Assembly: GCA_028710915.1 (NCBI GenBank)
Contig: JAQTTF010000020.1
Coordinates: 1-13,024, forward strand
DNA length: 13,024 nt
Direction of reading: 5' to 3'
DNA from: Minisyncoccota bacterium
Lineage (GTDB): Bacteria; Patescibacteriota; Minisyncoccia; Phycocordibacterales; JAQTLZ01
The notes beneath the pieces are model-generated. The model was not told the origin of the DNA, did not search any database, and saw only the letters and a list, made by a program, of their open reading frames with translations. Positions 5,074 to 11,986 of the stretch are shown here, one piece after another (within the stretch, counting starts at the first letter, position 1; each line of letters opens with the position of its first letter). Made by a program: the position numbers and the translations under genes.

Positions 5074-6801
5074 ATGCCCCAAACAATAAAAAAAATTCGA
5101 GGATTCGTGGCTGCCCACAAAGTCTGGAGCGTAATTATTGCAGTTATTATCTTATTTATTGGATATAAAATATACGGATATTTTAAAGGTACTAGCACCC
5201 AGACAAGCTACGTGCTCTCTACGGTACAGAAAGGAACTATCGTCTCTTCTGTGACTGGAAGCGGGCAAGTATCTGCATCAAGCCAAATAGATCTCAAAGC
5301 CAAAACTTCCGGAGATATTGTTTCTCTTCCCGTTTCAAGCGGACAAGAAGTAAAAGCGGGAGATCTGATACTTCAAGTTGACGCGCGCGACGCCTCAATC
5401 GCTTTTCAAAATGCAAAAATTGCCCTTCAAAAATTGACACAGCCCGCTGATACTGTAGCCCTTTCCCAAGCGCAAAATGCTTTGTCAGATGCGAAGGATT
5501 CAAACCAAAAAGCCACTGATGATTTGTCCAAAGCTTATGCTGACAGCCTGAGTATATTGGCAGGATCATTCCTCGATTTTTCTCCGACATTGACCGGGAT
5601 TGATAACCTTTTGGGACAGAAAATTCTTTCCGATGACGCTGCGCGCACAAACGGAAATACGGCGCTAGATTATAGAAATAAAGCGACAGCAGCATATAAC
5701 CTCGCAGATACGGCAATTCAACAAAATACAAGAGACTACCGTGGAATAAACCAAAACTCTTCGCCGGCAAGTATAGAAACAATCTTAGAAGAAACGTACC
5801 AAACAGCAAAACTCATTGCTGAAACAATCAAAGATACTCGCAACTTTGTAGATTATATGGCGCTTAGTTCGCAGAGAAGTTCTGATTTTTCCGGATATCA
5901 AAACACACTTTCGACATATACGAGCCAAATGAACACACATGTAGCTGATCTCCTTTCTACTGAAAATACAATAACAAACTCAAAGGATACTATTACTAGT
6001 TCAGCGCGGACAATCCAAGAAAAAACGGCGGAACTGACCAAGCTTCAAAATGGAGCCGATCCGCTTGATATCGCAGCACAGAGATTAGATCTGCAACAAA
6101 AAGAATACGCATATGAAGACGCTTTCCTTCGCGCTCCCTTCGACGGCGTTATTGCAAAACTGGATGTACAAAAGACCGATACCATTACAAGCGGAGCAAC
6201 TATCGGAACTCTCATAACCAAACAAAAAATTGCAGATATATCACTGAATGAAGTCGATGTCGCGCATATCAAGGTGGGACAAAAAGCAACACTTACATTT
6301 GATGCTGTCGACGGACTTTCGATTTCAGGAGAAGTCGTGGAAGTTGATCTCGTTGGAACAGTATCACAAGGAGTAGTCACCTATAATGTAAAGATCGGCT
6401 TTGACACGCAAGATGATCGGGTACGCTCTGGAATGAGCGCAAGCGCTTCAATTATTACAGATGTTGTGCAAGATGTGCTCACCGTACCAAATAGCGCAGT
6501 TAAATCTCAAGGCAACACCTCGTATGTGCTCATGTTTAATCCCCCACTCACTCCTGCCACTGGAACGGTGATATCAGCTGTTCCGCCAATACAAGAACCC
6601 GTAGAAGTCGGTGCATCGAATGATACGGACACAGAAATCACTTCTGGATTGAAAGAAGGAGATCAGATTGTTGTAAGGACAATTACAGCTTCGGCTCCAA
6701 CAACAAGCACTGCTCCGAATATCTTTGGCGCAACTGGTGCGGGAGGAAATCGAGGGGCGGTCGGAGGAATACGGACAGGCGGAGCGGGAGCGGGAAGATA
6801 A
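5074..6801 (+). CDS. MacA/HlyD-like membrane-fusion (adaptor) protein
   Basis: This 575-residue protein has a single N-terminal membrane anchor (about 18-36). The first half of a biotinyl-lipoyl-like domain follows (about 50-104, with GQVSASSQIDLKAKTSGDIV). A long, mainly helical segment runs from about 106 to 348. The second lipoyl half is at about 349-385 (LRAPFDGVIAKLDVQKTDTI), followed by a beta-barrel domain (IADISLNEVDVAHIKVGQKA) and a membrane-proximal domain ending near 545. The tail is low-complexity Gly/Arg/Ala (about 550-575). This is the order of MacA/HlyD adaptors, which link an inner-membrane ABC exporter to later export steps. The helical part is longer than in typical MacA. 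In a cell without an outer membrane it could not dock on TolC, so its partner is open. It sits one base before the ATPase gene. Confidence 0.92.
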   Translation: MPQTIKKIRGFVAAHKVWSVIIAVIILFIGYKIYGYFKGTSTQTSYVLSTVQKGTIVSSVTGSGQVSASSQIDLKAKTSGDIVSLPVSSGQEVKAGDLILQVDARDASIAFQNAKIALQKLTQPADTVALSQAQNALSDAKDSNQKATDDLSKAYADSLSILAGSFLDFSPTLTGIDNLLGQKILSDDAARTNGNTALDYRNKATAAYNLADTAIQQNTRDYRGINQNSSPASIETILEETYQTAKLIAETIKDTRNFVDYMALSSQRSSDFSGYQNTLSTYTSQMNTHVADLLSTENTITNSKDTITSSARTIQEKTAELTKLQNGADPLDIAAQRLDLQQKEYAYEDAFLRAPFDGVIAKLDVQKTDTITSGATIGTLITKQKIADISLNEVDVAHIKVGQKATLTFDAVDGLSISGEVVEVDLVGTVSQGVVTYNVKIGFDTQDDRVRSGMSASASIITDVVQDVLTVPNSAVKSQGNTSYVLMFNPPLTPATGTVISAVPPIQEPVEVGASNDTDTEITSGLKEGDQIVVRTITASAPTTSTAPNIFGATGAGGNRGAVGGIRTGGAGAGR

Positions 6802-6802
6802 T

Positions 6803-7516
6803 ATGATTGAAATAAAGAATGTCACAAAAACATATAACTCCGGCGATCTTTCATTCCAAGCATTGAGAGGTGTTTCTTTCACAATACAAGACGGAGAATT
6901 CGTCGCCATCATGGGCCCTTCTGGCTCCGGGAAATCCACGCTTATGCATATTCTCGGCGCACTGGATACCCCCACTACGGGGGAATACTTTCTGGATGGA
7001 AAAGATATGTCAAAACTTTCCGATGACGCACTCGCCGATATTCGAAAAGACAAAATCGGGTTCGTCTTTCAAGCTTTCAATCTCCTTCCTCGTACCACAG
7101 TCTTTCGAAATGTGATGCTCCCTCTCATCTATGCCGAGACAAGCCAAGAAGACAGAAAAATACGGACTGAAAAAGCATTGCGAGCAGCAGGACTTGATGA
7201 AACGCACTTTTTCCATCGTTCCAACGAACTCTCCGGCGGACAAATCCAAAGAGTTGCTATTGCGAGAGCTCTTGTCAACAACCCCGCGCTTATTCTCGCT
7301 GACGAACCGACCGGAAATCTCGATTCAGCAACGGGAGAAATCGTGCTCGGCACATTCCAAAAATTAAATGCCGAAGAGGGCCGCACGATCGTCCTCATCA
7401 CGCATGAAAGCGACGTGGCAGAACATGCTGACCGAATTATTTTTATCAAAGACGGACTTATATTGAGAGACGGGAAACAGCATCAGAAAAGAATAATTCA
7501 TCATGTAAAAAAATGA
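6803..7516 (+). CDS. ABC transporter ATPase, MacB/LolD type
   Basis: This 237-residue protein has all the nucleotide-binding motifs: Walker A GPSGSGKS (38-45), Q-loop Gln90 in FVFQAFNLLP, signature LSGGQ (143-147), Walker B ALILADE (162-168) followed by the D-loop region PTGNLD, and the switch His201 in LITHE. The NLLPRTTVFRNVMLPLIYA stretch is typical of the MacB/LolD/FtsE-like group, in which ATP binding drives movement of an FtsX-type permease rather than classical transport through a pore. I chose the ATG at 6803, two bases after the adaptor stop, because it begins directly with MIEIKNVTKTY; the longer open frame from 6725 would overlap the adaptor. Its stop overlaps the permease start in ATGA. 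The C-terminus is basic (HHVKK). Confidence 0.95.
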   Translation: MIEIKNVTKTYNSGDLSFQALRGVSFTIQDGEFVAIMGPSGSGKSTLMHILGALDTPTTGEYFLDGKDMSKLSDDALADIRKDKIGFVFQAFNLLPRTTVFRNVMLPLIYAETSQEDRKIRTEKALRAAGLDETHFFHRSNELSGGQIQRVAIARALVNNPALILADEPTGNLDSATGEIVLGTFQKLNAEEGRTIVLITHESDVAEHADRIIFIKDGLILRDGKQHQKRIIHHVKK

Positions 7517-8724
7517 CTGTACCAGATATTCTCCACGAAACATACGCCGCCCTTTCTGCAAACAAAGTCCGCACTGCTTTAACTATGCTCGGAATTATCA
7601 TCGGGATTAGCTCGGTGATTGCTATGGTTTCGATTGGGCAAGGAGCACAAGTGCAGATCCAGTCTTCAATCGAAGGATTAGGCTCAAATCTTTTAACTAT
7701 CCTTCCCGGTGTCGTTCAGCCGGGACGAGGAATCGTCTCCTCAGGACGAGGATCGGCTCAGACGCTCAAAAATGCCGATCTTGATGTACTCAAACAAATC
7801 GATGGAATCGCAGCAATTTCGCCGGAAGTCTCAAGAAGATTTCAAGTTACAGCTCCGACAGGAAACAATACGAACACGACAGTAACTGGAGCTGTTGCAG
7901 ATTATTCTTTTGTTCACAACATCGTCCTTGCTGAAGGAAATTTCCTTACTGATGCAGATGAGCGCAGTATCGGCCGCACAGCAGTGCTCGGAGCGACCGT
8001 TGCAACTGACCTTTTCGCTGACGCCGATCCTCTTGGGAAAACTATTCGTATAAACCAAAGCACCTTCCATATAATCGGAGTTTTGACAAAAAAGGGAGGG
8101 GCTGGATTTTCAGGCCCAGACGATATGATTTTCGTTCCCCTTTCAACGATGCAAAAAGTCCTTTCCGGTGTTGACTATCTTTCAACTATCTCAGTGAGCG
8201 TGACAAATAAAGACCAAATGAACACTGTGAGGGACGCGGCTACAAATGCTCTTCTTGCCAAGCATCGAGTTGCTGAAGCCGACTTTTCTATTATTTCCCA
8301 GGAAGATATTTTGGGAACCCTCTCGCAGGTTATAAACACTTTCACACTCTTTCTTGCTTCCATCGCAGGAATTTCTCTGGTTGTTGGAGGTATCGGAATT
8401 ATGAATATGATGCTCACCACCGTCACTGAACGAACAAAAGAGATTGGGCTCCGCAAAGCGATCGGCGCCAAAAAGAAAGACATCAACCTTCAATTTTTGG
8501 CTGAGGCAGTCGCACTCACTTTTATCGGAGGAGCAGTTGGCATTATTCTCGGATGGGCAATTTGTTATGCGGTCACCTCTCTTGGAATTTTACAGACGAG
8601 CGTATCTTTAACTTCGGTGATTCTCGCCTTCGGAGTTTCAGCTGCCATCGGTATTATTTTTGGATACTACCCCGCCCGAAGAGCGTCATCGCTGAATCCA
8701 ATAGAGGCTTTGCGATATGAATAA
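7513..8724 (+). CDS. MacB-like ABC permease with FtsX domain
   Basis: This 403-residue protein has the MacB layout: a first membrane helix at about 21-41 (TALTMLGIIIGISSVIAMVS), a large extracytoplasmic domain at about 45-270 (MacB periplasmic core), then three helices at about 275-300, 330-352 and 365-388. The last part contains the classic motifs ERTKEIGLRKAIGA and PARRASSLNPIEALRYE, which couple to the ATPase. In MacB the ATPase is fused to the permease; here it is separate, as in many Gram-positive and CPR operons. The start overlaps the ATPase stop by 4 nt. The substrate cannot be inferred from the sequence; family members export peptides, lipoproteins or antibiotics, or transmit force to extracytoplasmic partners. 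Confidence 0.95.
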   Translation: MTVPDILHETYAALSANKVRTALTMLGIIIGISSVIAMVSIGQGAQVQIQSSIEGLGSNLLTILPGVVQPGRGIVSSGRGSAQTLKNADLDVLKQIDGIAAISPEVSRRFQVTAPTGNNTNTTVTGAVADYSFVHNIVLAEGNFLTDADERSIGRTAVLGATVATDLFADADPLGKTIRINQSTFHIIGVLTKKGGAGFSGPDDMIFVPLSTMQKVLSGVDYLSTISVSVTNKDQMNTVRDAATNALLAKHRVAEADFSIISQEDILGTLSQVINTFTLFLASIAGISLVVGGIGIMNMMLTTVTERTKEIGLRKAIGAKKKDINLQFLAEAVALTFIGGAVGIILGWAICYAVTSLGILQTSVSLTSVILAFGVSAAIGIIFGYYPARRASSLNPIEALRYE

Positions 8725-8766
8725 AAAATTATTAGTAATTAAATATAAAATATGAATAAAAAAATT
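8715..8766. repeat. Short direct repeat bridging the permease end and the next gene start
   Basis: ATATGAATAAAAAATT at 8715-8730 covers the permease stop. It recurs at 8750-8766 as ATATGAATAAAAAAATT, covering the start of the next gene. The 20 bases between are A/T only except for one G. The first copy also contains an ATG followed by a 12-codon frame (MNKKLLVIKYKI) ending over the real start. Confidence 0.6.
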
Positions 8767-9141
8767 GTAAGTGTTATTGTGGTTGTGGTTATTGCAGGAA
8801 TCAGTTTCTATGGTGGTATGCAATATGGAAAAAATAGCGTTACAAACACGCAAGGTTCTCGATTTACTCAGGGTACCGGTGGGAATGGCGGACAAAGGGG
8901 TACTCGAGGAGGAAATGCCGGCGGATTTGTCACAGGAACTGTATTGTCTCAAGATGCAAATAGCATCACTATACAGCTTAGAAATTCCGGTTCTCAAATT
9001 ATTCTCGTGGCATCAAGCACTCAAATCTCAAAAAGTGTGACGGGAACCGCGAGCGACATAAAAACTGGAAATCAAGTAATGGTGAGTGGAACTGCCAACC
9101 CAGATGGCAGCTTCACTGCACAGTCTGTCCAGATAAGGTAA
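8752..9141 (+). CDS. Small membrane-anchored DUF5666-like protein with Gly-rich linker
   Basis: This 129-residue protein has an N-terminal membrane anchor (about 4-22, KIVSVIVVVVIAGISFYGG) and a Gly/Arg/Asn-rich linker (about 36-58, with GTGGNGGQRGTRGG). An extracytoplasmic domain of about 70 residues follows: FVTGTVLSQDANSITIQLRN, then VASSTQISKSVTGTASDIKT, then GNQVMVSGTANPDGSFTAQS. This fits the small beta-rich DUF5666 pattern seen in many CPR membrane proteins. It is 27 nt after the permease and is probably the last gene of the exporter run. It shares its design with the protein at 4572-5072, and its linker resembles the tail of the adaptor. Its stop is 6 nt from the stop of the convergent GH13 gene, with no terminator hairpin visible between them. 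Confidence 0.85.
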   Translation: MNKKIVSVIVVVVIAGISFYGGMQYGKNSVTNTQGSRFTQGTGGNGGQRGTRGGNAGGFVTGTVLSQDANSITIQLRNSGSQIILVASSTQISKSVTGTASDIKTGNQVMVSGTANPDGSFTAQSVQIR

Positions 9142-9147
9142 GAGTCT

Positions 9148-10782
9148 TTAACTTTTCACGGAGGTAAACAGAATCCCCTCATATGGCCTAAGAGTAATAG
9201 TATTCTCTTTTGAAGAGAGGGTGGCATTCATATATGTAGAACAAGCAATTTCCAACTTTTTTCCTTCTACTGTAAGCTCTTCTGTCACTATTTCATCTGA
9301 AAAATTAAGCATTACAAACCATTCTTCTTTCGAAGTTTTTCTGCTGTAGAAAAATACATCGGGTGATTTTGCGTTGCGAGATATGTATTCGCCATATCGT
9401 AAGGCTTCCGAAGCATTACGAAAATAAAGAAGCGTCTTATACATATAAAACATAGACTCTGGATCGCTCCTTTCCTTCTCAACATTTACTTTCTCATAAT
9501 CCTCGGACACAGGAAGCCATGGTTCGTGATCTGAAAATCCAGCATACGGAGAAGGCGACCATTGCATCGGGGTTCTTTCAGGATCGCGAGCAATTGACGG
9601 GTTCTCAATCAAAGTCGCGAAGCCGTCTTTCATTTTATGTTTGGGTATCTCTACATTCTTCATACCAATCTCTTCTCCATAATAAATAAAGATCGTCCCG
9701 CGAAGTGTGAGAAGCATAAGTGCAAGAAGCCGTGTACGAAGTTCTCCAAAACGCGTCATAATCCTTCTATGATCGTGATTGCCGAGCACATAGGTCGCAA
9801 TTCGTTTTGCACCGACAAGCTTATCGAATGCATCCACAAACGAACGATAGATTCCCGCCGACCAGGGTTTCTTGAAGAGGTCAAAAAGATCAAAGTTAAA
9901 AGGAGTATGATTTGGATAAGGAACTCCGTCGTACACTTTCATAAGATCCATCAATTCGAGATAAGATTCTGTCACGATAAAGGTGTCTTTATATTTTTTT
10001 GAAGAATCGCAAATAAGGTTAATGACGCCAATTGCCTCTGGCTGATTCTCATCGAAGATATGAAGAAAAGCATCGTAGGGTTTGTCTACCCCGGGCGCAA
10101 AGTGTTCATTCACGGGATCATCGCGAAAACGCTTATCTTCAACCGTATGAGCAACAGCATCAACACGAAAACCATCGACTCCCCTATGAAGCCAGAAATC
10201 AATAATTTTTTTAAATTCTTTTTTGACTTCTTCATTTCTCCAATTCAAATCTGGCTGATGCGGAAGAAAATGATGAAGATAACACTGCCCCGTCGAAGGG
10301 TCTGGAGTCCATGCTGAACCGCCAGAGACAGAAAGCCAATTATTGGGAGGCAAACCGCCCGGTAATGGATCCTTCCAAACATACCAATCTCTTTTCGGAT
10401 TCGTCTTTGAAATTCTGGCTTCCTGAAACCATGGATGTTCCCGAGAAGTATGATTCACAACCAAATCCATGATGATTTTAAGGCCTCTTTTGTGGGCTTC
10501 TTTTACAAGCTGATCAAAAGTCTCTAGTGTCCCAAAACGCTTATCAATGTCGCAATAATCAGTGACATCATACCCAAAATCTTTCATGGGCGAAGGATAA
10601 ACAGGCGAAAGCCAGAGTGCATCGACTCCTAATGAATGCGGACTTCCTCGAAAATAATCGAGTCTCGAAATAATTCCTTCGAGGTCCCCAATGCCGTCCC
10701 CATTTGAATCCTGAAAACTCCAAGGATATATCTGGTAGATAATCGCATTTTCGTACCACTTTGGACGATGAAACCACAACAT
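9148..10782 (-). CDS. GH13 alpha-glucosidase (oligo-1,6-glucosidase subfamily type)
   Basis: This 544-residue cytosolic enzyme has no signal peptide and all GH13 regions: Ca-site-like DSNGDGIGDL (25-34), region I DLVVNH (106-111), region V QPDLN (176-180), region II GFRVDA with nucleophile Asp208, region III with acid/base Glu272 in IVTESYLE, and region IV GNHDHRR with Asp337. The QPDLN sequence marks the oligo-1,6-glucosidase group rather than the neopullulanase group. In characterised relatives, Ala after the nucleophile goes with alpha-1,4 preference and Val with alpha-1,6, so cleavage of short alpha-1,4 oligomers is more likely. The length and C-terminal beta domain are normal. It is third in the GlgA-GH57-GH13 cluster, 34 nt after the GH57 stop, with its own TATACT box 7 nt before ATG. 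Trehalose synthase or a related transglycosidase is the main alternative. Confidence 0.93.
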   Translation of the reverse strand: MLWFHRPKWYENAIIYQIYPWSFQDSNGDGIGDLEGIISRLDYFRGSPHSLGVDALWLSPVYPSPMKDFGYDVTDYCDIDKRFGTLETFDQLVKEAHKRGLKIIMDLVVNHTSREHPWFQEARISKTNPKRDWYVWKDPLPGGLPPNNWLSVSGGSAWTPDPSTGQCYLHHFLPHQPDLNWRNEEVKKEFKKIIDFWLHRGVDGFRVDAVAHTVEDKRFRDDPVNEHFAPGVDKPYDAFLHIFDENQPEAIGVINLICDSSKKYKDTFIVTESYLELMDLMKVYDGVPYPNHTPFNFDLFDLFKKPWSAGIYRSFVDAFDKLVGAKRIATYVLGNHDHRRIMTRFGELRTRLLALMLLTLRGTIFIYYGEEIGMKNVEIPKHKMKDGFATLIENPSIARDPERTPMQWSPSPYAGFSDHEPWLPVSEDYEKVNVEKERSDPESMFYMYKTLLYFRNASEALRYGEYISRNAKSPDVFFYSRKTSKEEWFVMLNFSDEIVTEELTVEGKKLEIACSTYMNATLSSKENTITLRPYEGILFTSVKS

Positions 10783-10800
10783 AGCCTATAGTATACACGA
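10783..10800 (-). promoter_or_regulatory. Candidate leaderless -10 element for the GH13 gene
   Basis: On the minus strand, TCGTGTATACTATAGGCT precedes the ATG. TATACT (10795-10790) ends 7 nt before ATG. A second TATACT lies just upstream. No -35 match or Shine-Dalgarno sequence is visible. Confidence 0.45.
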
Positions 10801-10816
10801 AGTATAAGAAGAAAAA

Positions 10817-11968
10817 TCAGCCATTTTTATGATCTTTCCAGTGTTTCTCCCAGATAATTTTATGGAGACCAGCAAACATCTTTTCTGCTCGAAGTTTCTT
10901 CTTTTCATCTATATCTTGAAGCGACCGAACAGAAAGCAAAAGCTGTCTTGCTCCTTTTTCGATCTCTGTCGGATTCCAAGAAACTGGAGAGAAGGGGCCG
11001 ATCTTTCTTTCGCTTGCCCACCACCATGCGCAGCTCGCTATACCTTTATCGGCATAATTTCTTGCTTTTCCATATCCAGAATCAAGCTTTGCACATTTGA
11101 TAATTTTTAAAACAAAATTCTTGAATAAAGTAAGGCGCTTATGAATAATATTCCTCGGATCATCCCAAAGCCCGAAGGGAATTTTTTCATCAAGTTCTTT
11201 TTTTGTCGATTCCCAATTTGCTTCACGAACTTCGATTGTCTCTTTTTTTGAAAGACTCGAGAGATATTCTGAAGCCGTAAGAGTTTTGATCTCTGTATGA
11301 GTAAAAATACGCTCATAAAATCCAATATCATCTCTATGCCAATGACCATAGAGTTCCCCATCATGAAGGGTCACGAGATGCTCGCTTTTCACCTTGTCTT
11401 TATTTTTGTAGATATATTCGGGAGGAAATGTTTTTGAAAACTCTGTGTTTCTAAAAATAACAGAAAGGCCATTCCCTTTCAAAGAATACGCGATATCCGG
11501 ATTGATGAGCGAGAGAGCATGAGTCTCATCAAGAATGAAATATGAAAAGCCGAGTTTTTTCAAAACCCCCGCAACTCTTTTACTATAAGCAAGTTCCGGC
11601 AAATAAAAACCTCGAGTCTTATACACGTCCCCGAAATATTCTTTCAAAACAGTTTCATTCAGTCTAATCTGACGTTCGATTTCGGCGCGCGATAAAAGCG
11701 GCAAGATAGGGTGATACATGGCGCTTCCAAGAAGTTCAATTCTGCCTTCTTCCGCAAATTTTCGAATACCGTCTATAATATCTTTTCTTCCGTATTTAAG
11801 AAGAAGCTCCACGAGAGAACCGCTCACATTAAGGGTTATTTTGAGATTCGAATATTTTTCGAGAAGCCTCAAGATAAGCGAATAGCTTTCATCCGAGACT
11901 TTCTCTATCACTTCTCTTTCCTGCGTCGGTGGCTGATAGATATGCAAAATGTTGACCCAATACTTCAT
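10817..11968 (-). CDS. GH57 family alpha-glucan hydrolase or glucanotransferase
   Basis: This 383-residue protein shows the five GH57 motifs: I LHIYQPP (8-14), II GSAMYHPILPLL (81-92), III GFYLPELAYS with putative nucleophile Glu125, IV TLHDGELYGHWH with acid/base Asp203 and His209, and V AWWWASERKIGPFSP near the C-terminus. Motif I has Tyr where many members have His (HxHQPP). GH57 includes alpha-amylases, 4-alpha-glucanotransferases, branching enzymes and amylopullulanases. The length is below that of most characterised members (branching enzymes exceed 500 residues), so a compact intracellular amylase or glucanotransferase is more likely. There is no signal peptide. It lies 18 nt after the glycogen synthase stop, which suggests a role in building or trimming the same glucan. 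There is no Shine-Dalgarno sequence. Confidence 0.9.
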   Translation of the reverse strand: MKYWVNILHIYQPPTQEREVIEKVSDESYSLILRLLEKYSNLKITLNVSGSLVELLLKYGRKDIIDGIRKFAEEGRIELLGSAMYHPILPLLSRAEIERQIRLNETVLKEYFGDVYKTRGFYLPELAYSKRVAGVLKKLGFSYFILDETHALSLINPDIAYSLKGNGLSVIFRNTEFSKTFPPEYIYKNKDKVKSEHLVTLHDGELYGHWHRDDIGFYERIFTHTEIKTLTASEYLSSLSKKETIEVREANWESTKKELDEKIPFGLWDDPRNIIHKRLTLFKNFVLKIIKCAKLDSGYGKARNYADKGIASCAWWWASERKIGPFSPVSWNPTEIEKGARQLLLSVRSLQDIDEKKKLRAEKMFAGLHKIIWEKHWKDHKNG

Positions 11969-11984
11969 CGGTTTGAATATAATC
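11969..11984 (-). promoter_or_regulatory. Candidate leaderless -10 element for the GH57 gene
   Basis: On the minus strand, GATTATATTCAAACCG precedes ATG. TATATT (11981-11976) ends 7 nt before the start codon. It lies in the 18-nt gap after glgA, which is AT-rich, so a chance match is possible. Confidence 0.3.
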
Positions 11985-11986
11985 TT

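Noticed and set aside
6045..6380. Minus-strand Ser/Thr-rich open frame of 111 residues
   Set aside because: It is a shadow of the MacA-like adaptor gene; several similar antisense frames in the exporter genes were dropped for the same reason.
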